Assembly (NCBI RefSeq): GCF_006715495.1
Contig: NZ_VFNI01000002.1
Span: 868,001-932,000, forward strand
DNA: 64,000 bases
Direction: 5' to 3'
Source: Herbaspirillum sp. SJZ106
GTDB taxonomy: Bacteria > Pseudomonadota > Gammaproteobacteria > Burkholderiales > Burkholderiaceae_D
Below are positions 1 through 7,735 of the stretch, one piece after another. Position 1 is the first letter of the stretch. Each line of letters opens with the position of its first letter. The notes below the pieces were generated by a model that did no database searches, was not told where the DNA came from, and saw only the letters and a program-made list of their open reading frames with translations. The position numbers and the translations under genes were made by a program.

Positions 1-16
1 CTAATTGGGAAGCGAC

Positions 17-1027
17 GTGGCCAGCAATCCTCAAATTGTCGAAGGCATCCGGGCGGCATCGCGCGCCTTGGTGCGCGAACTGGGCTTCATGGGCGGCGAC
101 TTCGCCGGCACCTCCCTGTCGCCTTCCGCCGTGCACACCCTGATCGAACTGGATCGCACGCCCGGCATGAGCGCCGGCGAACTGGGCGCCATGCTGCGCC
201 TGGAAAAATCCAGCGTCAGCCGGATGCTGCACAAGCTGATTGCGGCGGGCGACATCGTCGAGGCCGTGGATGAGGCGGACGCCCGGGCCAAGAAACTCTA
301 CCTGACCGCAGCCGGCCAGGCCCGGGCGCGCGCAATCCATGCGTTCGGCCGGCGCCAGGTGAATACGGCCCTGGCCCGCCTGGGGCCCGGCGAAGACCAA
401 CTGGTGCTGGATGGCCTGCGCCTGTACGCCGGCGCCTTTGCCGACGATGCGGGATCGCCATCCGCGCCGCCATGCAAGATCGTACGCGGCTACCAGCCCG
501 GCATCATCGCCAGGATCACGCAGATGCACGCCCTGTACTACGCGCGCACGGCCGGTTTTGGCCAGCATTTCGAGTCCGTGGTGGCCAAGGGGCTGGCCGA
601 ATTCTGCGACCGCCTGGCCAATCCCTCCAATGCCATCTGGGTCGCGATGCGAGGCGCACAGATGGTTGGTTCGATTGCCATCGATGGCGAAGACCTGGGC
701 GGCAATATTGCCCACTTGCGCTGGTTCATCCTGGACGATACCGCGCGCGGCGCCGGCCTCGGCCGCCAGCTGCTGGCCGCGGCCCTGGCGCACGCCGACG
801 AATGCCAGTTCGATGCAACGCACTTGTGGACGTTTTCCGGCCTGCAGGCCGCACGCCATCTCTATGAGGCGAATGGATTTTCGTGTGTTGAAGAGACCCC
901 CGGCAGCCAGTGGGGGCGGGAGGTCATGGAACAGCGCTTCGTCAGGAAGCGCCCGCGGCATCCGTCGCCAGGCCTGAATGCGCTTTCCCCCGGAACGCGG
1001 GCAACACGGGACTCACAGCGGCGGTAG
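17..1027 (+). CDS. MarR-GNAT fusion regulator/acetyltransferase
   Basis: Two-domain protein of about 336 residues. The first ~140 residues are a MarR-type winged helix (segments LSPSAVHTLIELD, SVSRMLHKL and the wing DEADARAKKLYLT). The rest is a GNAT acetyltransferase fold with the acetyl-CoA loop RGAGLGRQLL. Such fusions are a known bacterial class in which the MarR part binds DNA and the GNAT part presumably senses or modifies a ligand; the substrate is unknown. An in-frame stop at 2-4 bounds the ORF on the left, so the gene is complete. GTG at 17 is chosen over TTG at 5 because GGGAAG (7-12) sits just upstream of it. It is followed by a co-directional DUF2520 gene 61 bases later, which could be co-transcribed. 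Confidence 0.85.
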   Translation: MASNPQIVEGIRAASRALVRELGFMGGDFAGTSLSPSAVHTLIELDRTPGMSAGELGAMLRLEKSSVSRMLHKLIAAGDIVEAVDEADARAKKLYLTAAGQARARAIHAFGRRQVNTALARLGPGEDQLVLDGLRLYAGAFADDAGSPSAPPCKIVRGYQPGIIARITQMHALYYARTAGFGQHFESVVAKGLAEFCDRLANPSNAIWVAMRGAQMVGSIAIDGEDLGGNIAHLRWFILDDTARGAGLGRQLLAAALAHADECQFDATHLWTFSGLQAARHLYEANGFSCVEETPGSQWGREVMEQRFVRKRPRHPSPGLNALSPGTRATRDSQRR

Positions 1028-1088
1028 CCGTTGGCCCGGATATTTGTCTTTCATCCCCATCATCCGTTATCTGTTCCAGGAGCCAAAC

Positions 1089-1988
1089 ATGGACGCCAAG
1101 AGCATGCTTTCCCGCATCGGTTTCGTTGGCGCCGGCCGCGTGGCGCAGACCCTGGCAGGCGCATTCTCCGGCGCGGGTTATCCGGTCGTCGCGGTGAGCA
1201 GCCGCAGCGCGGCCAACCTGGCGGACTTTCGCGCGCGCTGCCCCGCTGCGCAAGTCATGGAGACGCCGCAGGAGGCGGCAGACAAATCGACCATCGTGTT
1301 CCTGACCGTGAGCGACGACGCCATCGCCCCGGTTTGCGCCGGTGTGCGGTGGCGGCCCGGTTGCGCAGTGGTGCATTGCTCCGGGGCCACCGAGGTCGCG
1401 GCCCTGGCCGCCGCTGCGGATGCCGGGGCATGGGTTGGCGGCTTTCATCCGATGCAGATGTTCGCCAATCCGGACGTCGCGCTGGCGGGGCTGCCGGGAT
1501 GCACTGTCGGTATCGAGGCGCAAGGCCCGCTGTTGGAGGCGCTGCGGCAGTTGGCGCAAGCCATTGGCTGCGTGCCGTTTTCCCTGCCGGCCGGGGTACG
1601 TCCGCTTTACCATGCGTCGGCCTATTACGTCGGCCCGTTCCTGATCGCGCTGCTCAAGGAAGGCGCCGAACTCTGGGCGCGCTTTGGCGCCACCGAACGA
1701 CAAGCCATGGAGGCCATGCTGCCCCTGTTGCGGGGCACCGTGGCGGCGGCGATGGATGGGGGGCTGGCGCGCGGAATGGGCGGCTGCGTGGCGCGCGGCG
1801 ACATCGGGACGATCCGGAAGCATCTCGATGCGCTTGAGAGCATCGACCTGGCGATGGCCAATCTGTACCGGGAGCTGGCCGTGCGCAACATCCCGCTGGC
1901 CGTGCAGCGCGGAACGCTGCCGCCGTCCCGGGCTGCGGAAATCGCGGCGTTATTGCAGGGTGCGCCGGCCCAGGAGCCGGCGGCATGA
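1089..1988 (+). CDS. Rossmann-like/DUF2520 NADP-dependent oxidoreductase-like protein
   Basis: 299-residue protein. The N-terminal Rossmann domain has the dinucleotide-binding loop GFVGAGRVAQTLAGAF at about residues 10-25. The C-terminal helical domain carries HCSGA, GGFHPMQMF and PLYHASAYYVGPF, which are typical of the F420/NADP-oxidoreductase-like plus DUF2520 family (related to 6-phosphogluconate and ketopantoate reductases). The ATG at 1089 has AGGAG (1078-1082) at good spacing. Physiological substrate is not known for this family, so no specific reaction is assigned. The downstream neighbour is convergent. Confidence 0.85.
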   Translation: MDAKSMLSRIGFVGAGRVAQTLAGAFSGAGYPVVAVSSRSAANLADFRARCPAAQVMETPQEAADKSTIVFLTVSDDAIAPVCAGVRWRPGCAVVHCSGATEVAALAAAADAGAWVGGFHPMQMFANPDVALAGLPGCTVGIEAQGPLLEALRQLAQAIGCVPFSLPAGVRPLYHASAYYVGPFLIALLKEGAELWARFGATERQAMEAMLPLLRGTVAAAMDGGLARGMGGCVARGDIGTIRKHLDALESIDLAMANLYRELAVRNIPLAVQRGTLPPSRAAEIAALLQGAPAQEPAA

Positions 1989-2031
1989 TCTTCCTTCAAG
2001 CTTGGGTATCCTTGGAGGGAAACGGGCCGCC

Positions 2032-2053
2032 AGCCGGCATTTCAACGCCGGCT
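2032..2053 (+). terminator. weak hairpin after the DUF2520 gene
   Basis: AGCCGGC (2032-2038) pairs with GCCGGCT (2047-2053) around an 8-base loop, 43 bases after the DUF2520 stop and before the convergent map stop. Only two Ts follow, so termination strength is doubtful. Confidence 0.35.
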
Positions 2054-2073
2054 TTGCGGAAGTTGCTTGCGCC

Positions 2074-2871
2074 TCAGGTGCGCAAGGCCATCTCCGGATA
2101 GCTGCCGAAACCATCCGGCCACGGCGTCAGGATTTCATAGCCGCTGGCAGTCACGACGATCATATGCTCCCACTGCGCCGACAGCGATCCGTCGGCGGTG
2201 ATCACGGTCCAGCCGTCGTCAAGCTGGCGGGTATGGCGTTTGCCGGCGTTGAGCATCGGTTCGATGGTGAAGATCATGCCTTCCTTCAGCGGCAGGCCGG
2301 TGCCGCGCTGGCCGTAATGCAGCACCTGCGGTTCGTCGTGGTAGACGGTGCCGATGCCGTGGCCGCAATATTCGCGCACCACCGAGAAGCCGTCGCGCTG
2401 CGCCACCGACTGGATCGCGTGGCCGACGTCGCCCAGCGTGGCGCCGGGGCGCACCGCCATGATGCCGGCGCACATCGCCTCATAGGTGGTCTCGACCAGT
2501 TTCTTGGCGGCGGCGCTCGGCTGGCCGACGAAATACATGCGGCTGCAGTCGCCGTACCAGCCATCCTTGATCACGGTCACGTCGATGTTGATGATGTCGC
2601 CATCCTGCAGTGTCTGGCGCGAAGGGATGCCGTGGCAGATCACCTCGTTGACCGAGCTGCAGATGGTCTTGGGAAAGCCGTGGTAGCCGATGTTGGCGGG
2701 CTTGGCCTTTTGCACCTTGACGATATGGTCGTGGCAGATGCGGTCCAGCTCGTCGGTCGTGACGCCGGCCTTCACATGTTCGGCCACCACTTGCAGCACT
2801 TCGGCCGCCAGTTTCCCGGCCGCGCGCGCCTGGGCGATTTCGGCGGGGCCGCGCAGTTTTACTTTTCTCAT
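2074..2871 (-). CDS. map: type I methionine aminopeptidase
   Basis: 265-residue cytoplasmic metalloprotease that removes the initiator methionine from nascent proteins. The five metal ligands of the E. coli enzyme are at the same numbers: D97, D108, H171, E204 and E235, in NIDVTV, YGDCSRM, GHGIG, TIEPML and QWEHMI. It is a full-length single-domain enzyme. Its ATG overlaps the stop of the upstream ParD-like gene (ATGA), so the two are translationally coupled. It is not next to rpsB/tsf, the usual context of the housekeeping map gene in proteobacteria, so this may be a second, accessory copy (inference). Confidence 0.95.
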   Translation of the reverse strand: MRKVKLRGPAEIAQARAAGKLAAEVLQVVAEHVKAGVTTDELDRICHDHIVKVQKAKPANIGYHGFPKTICSSVNEVICHGIPSRQTLQDGDIINIDVTVIKDGWYGDCSRMYFVGQPSAAAKKLVETTYEAMCAGIMAVRPGATLGDVGHAIQSVAQRDGFSVVREYCGHGIGTVYHDEPQVLHYGQRGTGLPLKEGMIFTIEPMLNAGKRHTRQLDDGWTVITADGSLSAQWEHMIVVTASGYEILTPWPDGFGSYPEMALRT

Positions 2872-3176
2872 GCGTACTCTTTCCCTGTCTTGCGGGGCGC
2901 CACGGGCGCGTCCTTTCCTTTTGCCTTGTCCTGGCCTGCCGGGGCGCGCCCGGCATCGGCCAGTTCCCGTATCGAGAGCACGCCGCCATGCTCGCGCGCC
3001 AACTGGTCGCGCACCAGCATTTGCGAGATCTCGCTGTGGGTCAGCCCGGGGTGCAGTTCCGAGAGCATGCCCAGCAGCATCCAGTGCTCGGCCTGGGCGT
3101 TGATGGAGCGGTTCAGGGCGCTGCTGGCGATGCGCACGTTATCGTGCATCTGGTCCGATATCTTGACGATTCCCAT
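2868..3176 (-). CDS. ParD-like ribbon-helix-helix protein upstream of map
   Basis: 102-residue protein. The N-terminal part (MGIVKISDQMHDNVRIASSA) begins with a beta strand and helix as in ribbon-helix-helix DNA-binding proteins, and the whole resembles the ParD-like antitoxin family that is recurrently found beside map. No ParE/RelE-type toxin ORF lies next to it; the partner position is taken by map. The C-terminal ~25 residues are lysine/alanine/proline rich and probably disordered. The stop overlaps the map start. A perfect dyad lies 23 bases upstream and fits autoregulation, the usual behaviour of such antitoxins. The role is inferred, not shown. Confidence 0.8.
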   Translation of the reverse strand: MGIVKISDQMHDNVRIASSALNRSINAQAEHWMLLGMLSELHPGLTHSEISQMLVRDQLAREHGGVLSIRELADAGRAPAGQDKAKGKDAPVAPRKTGKEYA

Positions 3177-3198
3177 GGTGCAGTGAATATATGTTGTG

Positions 3199-3213
3199 TA
3201 TACGTTTCGTATA
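3199..3213. promoter_or_regulatory. perfect dyad, candidate operator of the parD-like/map operon
   Basis: TATACG-TTT-CGTATA is a perfect 6-3-6 inverted repeat 23 bases upstream of the ParD-like ATG. On the minus strand a TAGAAT -10-like box touches its upstream side. Outer arms GAATATA (3185-3191) and TATATTC (3210-3216) extend the symmetry. Fits an RHH autoregulatory site; the assignment is inferred. Confidence 0.55.
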
Positions 3214-3270
3214 TTCTAGCCGTTTCGCGGGATTTTCGCAGGATATTTGCACGCGGTGCATTTGCAATAT

Positions 3271-3305
3271 AAAAAAGCCCGGCCGACAAAGTCGGAACCG
3301 GGCTT
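3271..3305 (-). terminator. rho-independent terminator of the dgo operon
   Basis: AAGCCCGG (3275-3282) pairs with CCGGGCTT (3298-3305), with an inner CCGAC/GTCGG stem. On the minus strand the hairpin is followed by a run of Ts (plus-strand A run at 3271-3276). It lies 35 bases beyond the dgoD stop. Confidence 0.85.
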
Positions 3306-3340
3306 GAAGGTACTACCGAGGAGAGGTTACCGGACGCGCG

Positions 3341-4489
3341 TCACCATTCGGCGAAGCTGCCGTCCTTGTGGCGCCAGATCGGGTTGCGCCAGCGGTGGCC
3401 GACTTCGGCGCGCTGGCGCACGTAGTCTTCGTTGATCTCGATGCCCAGGCCCGGGCCTTGCGGGATCTTGACGTAGCCGTCTTCGTAGGCGAACACGTCC
3501 TTGTCCTTGATGTAGTCGAGCAGGTCGTTGCTTTCGTTGTAGTGGATGCCCAGGCTCTGTTCCTGGATGAAGGCGTTGTAGCTGCCGGCGTCGACCTGCA
3601 GGCAGGCGGCCAGGGCGATCGGGCCGAGCGGGCAGTGCAGGGCCAGCGCCACGTCGTAGGCTTCGGCCATGGCGGCGATCTTGCGCGTTTCGGTGATGCC
3701 GCCGGCGTGCGAGACGTCGGGCTGGATGATGTCCACATAGCCTTCGGACAGGATGCGCTTGAAGTCCCAGCGCGAATACAGGCGCTCGCCCAGCGCGATC
3801 GGGGTCGAGGTCAGGTGGGCGATTTCCTTGAGCGCTTCGGCGTTTTCCGACAAGACCGGCTCTTCGATGAACATCAGCTTGTACGGCTCCAGCTCCTTGA
3901 CCAGCACCTTGGCCATGGGCTTGTGCACGCGGCCGTGAAAGTCCACGCCGATGCCGATGTTGGGGCCGACCGCTTCGCGCACCGCCTGCACGTTGGCCAG
4001 CGTCAGTTCGATCTTGTCATGGCTGTCGATGAATTGCAGTTCTTCGGTGCCGTTCATCTTGACCGCGGTAAAGCCGCGTGCCACGGCGTTCTTTGCCGCC
4101 TCGGCGGTGACCGAGGGGCGGTCGCCGCCGATCCACGAATACACGCGGATAGAGTCGCGCACCGCGCCGCCCAGCAATTGGTGCACCGGCACCCCGAGCG
4201 CCTTGCCCTTGATGTCCCACAAGGCCTGGTCGATGCCGGCCAGCGCGCTCATGTGGATGGCGCCGCCGCGGTAGAAGCCGCCGCGGTAGAGGATGGTCCA
4301 GTGGTCTTCGATATTGCGCGGATCCTTGCCGACCAGGTAGTCGGCGAGTTCATCGACTGTCGCCGCCACGCTGTGCGCGCGGCCTTCGACCACCGGTTCG
4401 CCCCAGCCGACGATGCCCTCGTCGGTCTCGATCTTCAGGAAGCACCAGCGCGGCGGGACGATGAAGGTGCTGATCTTGGTGATTTTCAT
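3341..4489 (-). CDS. dgoD: D-galactonate dehydratase
   Basis: 382-residue enolase-superfamily enzyme (mandelate racemase/muconate lactonizing group) that dehydrates D-galactonate to 2-keto-3-deoxy-D-galactonate. Metal and catalytic residues match E. coli DgoD numbering: D183 and H185 (VDFHGR), E209 (FIEEP), E235 (LGERLY) and H285 (ALHCPLGP). It is the last gene of a leftward operon, aldose 1-epimerase, dgoK, dgoA, dgoD, separated from dgoA by an 82-base gap with a small hairpin. Known pathway: De Ley-Doudoroff galactose oxidation. Feeding sugar uptake and oxidation genes are found to the right in the window. Confidence 0.96.
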   Translation of the reverse strand: MKITKISTFIVPPRWCFLKIETDEGIVGWGEPVVEGRAHSVAATVDELADYLVGKDPRNIEDHWTILYRGGFYRGGAIHMSALAGIDQALWDIKGKALGVPVHQLLGGAVRDSIRVYSWIGGDRPSVTAEAAKNAVARGFTAVKMNGTEELQFIDSHDKIELTLANVQAVREAVGPNIGIGVDFHGRVHKPMAKVLVKELEPYKLMFIEEPVLSENAEALKEIAHLTSTPIALGERLYSRWDFKRILSEGYVDIIQPDVSHAGGITETRKIAAMAEAYDVALALHCPLGPIALAACLQVDAGSYNAFIQEQSLGIHYNESNDLLDYIKDKDVFAYEDGYVKIPQGPGLGIEINEDYVRQRAEVGHRWRNPIWRHKDGSFAEW

Positions 4490-4519
4490 TGCTTTGTCCG
4501 TTCAGGGTAAATCTGCCAA

Positions 4520-4537
4520 GGCCGCTTCCGAGCGGCC
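4520..4537 (-). other. hairpin between dgoA and dgoD
   Basis: GGCCGCT-TCCG-AGCGGCC: a perfect 7-bp stem with a 4-base loop inside the 82-base gap between dgoA and dgoD, with no T run. It may stabilise the upstream mRNA end or partly attenuate dgoD; this is inference. Confidence 0.45.
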
Positions 4538-4571
4538 AGGTCGTTGAAGTAATGGCGAGGCGCGCAATGCC

Positions 4572-5210
4572 TCAGGCCAGCGCCTGCCAGGCGGCGGTGA
4601 AGGTTTGCGCGCGCTGGCGCACCTCGTCGGCCGACAGGCCCGGCGAGTACAGCGCCGAACCCAGGCCGAAGCCGGAAGCGCCGGCTTCGCGGAACGCGCC
4701 CATGCCGTGCGGCGCGATGCCGCCGACCGGCAGCAGCGCAATCTCGCGCGGCACCACGGCGCGCCAGGCCTTGACCACCTGCGGGCCGAGCTGCTCGGCC
4801 GGGAACATCTTGAGCACGTCGGCGCCGGCGGCCAATGCGGCGAAGGCTTCGGTCACGGTCGCCACGCCCGGCGCGCAATACAGGCCTGCGCTTTTGGCCG
4901 CGCCGATCACCGCGCCGTCGCTGTGCGGCATGACGATCAGTTCGCCGCCCGCGGCCTTGACCTGTTCCACCTGCGCCGGCTTCAGCACGGTGCCGGCGCC
5001 GACGATGCAGTCGGCCGGCAGGCTGCGGCGCAAGGCGGCGATGCTGGCCAGCGGCTCGGGGGAGTTGAGCGGCACTTCGATGATGCGAAAGCCGCTTTCA
5101 TACAGTGCCGCGCCGATGGCTTCGGCCTCGGTGTGGCGCACGCCGCGCAGGATGGCGATCAGGCCGGTGCGGCGCAGGTTGTCTTCGAGTAGCTGGGGAT
5201 GGCTGTTCAT
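4572..5210 (-). CDS. dgoA: 2-dehydro-3-deoxy-6-phosphogalactonate aldolase
   Basis: 212-residue KDPG/KDPGal-type class I aldolase (TIM barrel). It splits 2-keto-3-deoxy-6-phosphogalactonate into pyruvate and D-glyceraldehyde 3-phosphate. The general-base glutamate is E45 (IIEVPLNSP) and the Schiff-base lysine is K134 (DVLKMFPAEQLG). The longer reading frame to 5705 overlaps dgoK and is not used: ATG at 5210 has AAGGAC upstream and lies 26 bases after the dgoK stop. Middle gene of the dgo operon. Confidence 0.95.
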   Translation of the reverse strand: MNSHPQLLEDNLRRTGLIAILRGVRHTEAEAIGAALYESGFRIIEVPLNSPEPLASIAALRRSLPADCIVGAGTVLKPAQVEQVKAAGGELIVMPHSDGAVIGAAKSAGLYCAPGVATVTEAFAALAAGADVLKMFPAEQLGPQVVKAWRAVVPREIALLPVGGIAPHGMGAFREAGASGFGLGSALYSPGLSADEVRQRAQTFTAAWQALA

Positions 5211-5236
5211 GTTGTCCTTGTTGATGCGGATGGGCT

Positions 5237-6202
5237 TCAGCCGACCAGGCCGGCATGCTGCGCCAGTATCCACAGGCCGGCTTCGGTGGCCTGTTCGGCT
5301 TCGCTGACCGGTCCCATGCCGTACAGCTCCAGCGCCAGCCGGTAGCGGCGGCACAGGGCCGGGTCGCCGATCAGGCCGATGCGTTGCGGATGATGGCTGG
5401 CCATGTCCTTGAGCGCGGCGATCTCGTGGCCGATCAGGAGGCCTGACAGGTAGTCGGGCTGCGCTTGCGGTTCCAGTTCGCCGGTCAGCCCGAGCGTGCG
5501 GCAGCTGAAGATGTTGGAGAGCACGCCGGCCAGGCCTTCGGCGCTTTGCGCCACCCGGGCGCCGCGCATGAAGGCGGCATCGTCGGGCACGTCGGGCTTG
5601 TGCATGGTGCGGCCGAGGATGGTATGCGCCGACAGTGCGCCATAGACTTCGCCGGTCATGAAGGTATCGAAGTGCTGGATGCGGCCATGGGTGACGCGCA
5701 CCCATTTCGAATGCGTGCCGGGCAGGCCGATCAGCAGCTCGTCATCGCGCCATTGTTGCAGCGCGCCGATGACCTGGGTTTCTTCCCCGCGCATCACATT
5801 GGGCAGCGCCGATACCTGCAGCAGGCCGGGCACGATGTAAAGCGGGCGCGCCAGGCCGGTGTCGATGCGCAGCAGCTTGCGGCCGATGCGGTCGGGCGCC
5901 AGCGGCACGGTCAGGTAAGGCGCTTCGCGCCAGCCCTGCTTGCTGCCCACCATGCCGGCGGCGATCAGCGGCGCATCCGGCGCGGCCGCCATCCAGTCGC
6001 CGCAGGCCGCTTCCAGTGCACTGCGAAAGGCCAGCGCGGGATTGGCCGCGGCGCCCTCCACCACCGGCAGGTTCATGATGCCCCAGGGATGGCCGCGGCG
6101 TTCGGCCACGCTGCCGTGCGCATCGAAACGGTAGCAGCGCAGCGAAGACGTGCCCCAGTCCAGCGCGATCAGGGCGCAGTCGTTCTCGGTTGGCTTGCTC
6201 AT
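5237..6202 (-). CDS. dgoK: 2-dehydro-3-deoxygalactonokinase
   Basis: 321-residue kinase that phosphorylates 2-keto-3-deoxy-D-galactonate at C6 using ATP. The ALDWGTSSLR segment near residue 13 is the ASKHA-type phosphate loop, and GLPGTHSKW and FMTGEVYGAL are conserved DgoK segments. ATG at 6202 has GAGG five bases upstream and starts only 7 bases after the epimerase stop, so the two are tightly coupled. It supplies the substrate for DgoA, the next gene. Confidence 0.95.
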   Translation of the reverse strand: MSKPTENDCALIALDWGTSSLRCYRFDAHGSVAERRGHPWGIMNLPVVEGAAANPALAFRSALEAACGDWMAAAPDAPLIAAGMVGSKQGWREAPYLTVPLAPDRIGRKLLRIDTGLARPLYIVPGLLQVSALPNVMRGEETQVIGALQQWRDDELLIGLPGTHSKWVRVTHGRIQHFDTFMTGEVYGALSAHTILGRTMHKPDVPDDAAFMRGARVAQSAEGLAGVLSNIFSCRTLGLTGELEPQAQPDYLSGLLIGHEIAALKDMASHHPQRIGLIGDPALCRRYRLALELYGMGPVSEAEQATEAGLWILAQHAGLVG

Positions 6203-6209
6203 CGGGGCC

Positions 6210-7136
6210 TCACAGGTCGCACACCGAAAAACGGGTCAGCAGCACCATGTCCTCGCCCGGCGCGAGGTCGATCAGGCCGGGACGGTTCGGCATGTGGAAG
6301 GCGTCGATCGGGTGCGTGATCGGTTCCAGGCAGAAGTAGCCCAGCCCCGGCGGTCGGTACAGCAGGGTATAGCCGCTGCGGTCCTGGGTGTGCATTTGCA
6401 GGCGCAAGCCGCGCGCGGGGTCTTCGATCATGGCCAGGCCATCCCAGCCTTCGTAGCAGTTGTCGATCAGCGGGCCGTCCAGCGCCGCCGGGCGGTTGTA
6501 GTCCCAGCCCGGCGGCAACTTGCGGGTAAAGCCGGTGGGAATGGGATCGGCGCCGGACATCCATGCGCCGCGCGAGCGGAATTGCAGGCGCGTCCTGGCG
6601 TCGCAGAGAAAATAAGGATGCAGTCCCAGGCCGAAGGGCAAGGCCGCGTCGCCGGCATTGGTCACGCGCAGTTCTATCTCCAGCGCATTGTCGCGCAGCG
6701 TGAACAGCTGGCGGGCGTGATAGACGTACGGGTTGCCGTCGAAATGCCGGGAATCGAGTTCCAGCGTCATGCGGTCTTGCGCATGCGAAGCGACCCGCCA
6801 GGCTTGCAGCCAGCTGTCGCCATGGATCGGGTAGGGCTCGCCGGTGCGGTTAGGCTTGATCGCATGCTGCTTGCCGCCGAACGCGAAGCCGCCTTCGGTG
6901 ATGCGGTTGGACCAGGGCAACAGCGGAAAGCAGGCCGTACTGTAGAGGTCGCGCGAAGCGGCATCCCAGGGACGCAGCAGCGGCAGCCAGCGGCTGCCCT
7001 TGTGCCAGTCCCAGGCCGCGATGCTGCCGCCCAGTTCAGGCATGACATGCAGGCGCTGGCGGCCGGATTGCAAGGTGTGGATTTCCGGCAGCGCCTGGGC
7101 GCTGGCACGGGTGGCGTCGGTTGCGCGGGAAGGCAT
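6210..7136 (-). CDS. aldose 1-epimerase (galactose mutarotase-like)
   Basis: 308-residue cytoplasmic GalM-like protein. The catalytic histidine lies in FGLGLHPYF and the catalytic glutamate in YFCLEPITHP. It interconverts alpha and beta anomers of a hexose, which helps a beta-specific sugar dehydrogenase. It is the first gene of the dgo operon, so galactose is the likely substrate. The frame extends to 7241, but the first ~35 residues of that version look non-coding and the ATG at 7136 begins MPSRATDATRAS before the conserved part. Substrate is inferred from context. Confidence 0.85.
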   Translation of the reverse strand: MPSRATDATRASAQALPEIHTLQSGRQRLHVMPELGGSIAAWDWHKGSRWLPLLRPWDAASRDLYSTACFPLLPWSNRITEGGFAFGGKQHAIKPNRTGEPYPIHGDSWLQAWRVASHAQDRMTLELDSRHFDGNPYVYHARQLFTLRDNALEIELRVTNAGDAALPFGLGLHPYFLCDARTRLQFRSRGAWMSGADPIPTGFTRKLPPGWDYNRPAALDGPLIDNCYEGWDGLAMIEDPARGLRLQMHTQDRSGYTLLYRPPGLGYFCLEPITHPIDAFHMPNRPGLIDLAPGEDMVLLTRFSVCDL

Positions 7137-7230
7137 GGTGTCTCGTATGTTGTTATGAAATGCGACGGATGGAAGGCATCGTGTGCCTACCCCGGCAGAA
7201 GCCATCCCACAAGAAGATAAAGGGTTAAGC

Positions 7231-7297
7231 GCCGCTGACAAAACGCCGCCGGCCGCGTTGCGCCGGCGCGCCTTGCCGGCAGCGTTTTGTTAGCGGC
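7231..7297. repeat. long imperfect inverted repeat, 23-bp arms
   Basis: The left arm 7231-7253 begins GCCGCTGACAAAACG and the right arm 7275-7297 ends CGTTTTGTTAGCGGC. The arms pair with two mismatches around a 21-base GC-rich centre. It lies about 95 bases upstream of the epimerase ATG in a divergent 5' region, so it is not an ordinary operon terminator. Confidence 0.7.
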
Positions 7298-7302
7298 TTC
7301 AA

Positions 7303-7330
7303 GAACCTGTTCGCGATCTCGAACAGGTTC
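7303..7330. repeat. perfect 11-bp inverted repeat
   Basis: GAACCTGTTCG and CGAACAGGTTC are separated by six bases (CGATCT). There is no T run on either side. Possible operator or leader hairpin for the dgo operon. Confidence 0.65.
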
Positions 7331-7515
7331 CGGGAAACGCCACACTCATCTCTTCATGCAATGCGCTTCAAAAAAAACAGGCCGATGCTATCACCGGCCC
7401 TCCACGCGGAATAATGAAAAAAAGAGCGCTAGCGATATCAAAATTGTGAGCGGCCGGTTGTTGAAAACTGTTTTCGCGCGGCTCGCATCTTCTCCCTTCA
7501 ACGATGCGCGAAACG

Positions 7516-7550
7516 ATATCGGATTCCATTAAAAATTCATTGGATAGATA
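7516..7550 (+). promoter_or_regulatory. 35-bp sugar-regulon element upstream of ytfQ
   Basis: Starts ATATCGGA and ends AATTCATTGGATAGATA. The same arrangement (ATATC, exactly 16 bases, TCAT) recurs upstream of chvE (12633), the GbpR-like gene/porin (20984) and fucD (24464). It lies 186 bases before the ytfQ ATG. Binding by the LysR protein encoded at 19970-20911 is an inference. Confidence 0.55.
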
Positions 7551-7735
7551 TTTTTCGCTCTCCTAATATTGAGCGCGAATTGACGGGATGGGTTTTTCTC
7601 CAATTCGAGACCGAACGCGGGGCCTGGAAAAGTACATAACACGCACCAACAAGTCAAAAGTACTGCCGGCGCAGCGCACGCACTTCTTGCACATAACAAG
7701 GAAATCCGAGGATTTCCAGCCAACGGAGACAAACA

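Larger units (their letters stand above)
7137..7735. promoter_or_regulatory. divergent control region between dgo operon and ytfQ operon
   Basis: 599 bases with no supported gene. The left part holds two strong palindromes (7231-7297 and 7303-7330). The right part (about 7360-7600) is AT-rich relative to the genome and contains the 35-bp ATATC/TCAT element (7516-7550). It must contain promoters for both flanking operons, but I see no unambiguous -35/-10 pair. Confidence 0.7.

Noticed and set aside
2868-3176. Complete toxin-antitoxin pair
   Set aside because: No ParE/RelE/HigB-type ORF lies on either side. The overlapping partner is map, with all five metal ligands present.
7303-7330. Possible LexA box (CTGT...ACAG) in the dgo/ytfQ control region
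   Set aside because: The CTGT and ACAG halves are 12 bases apart rather than 8, so it is not a LexA site. It is reported only as an inverted repeat.
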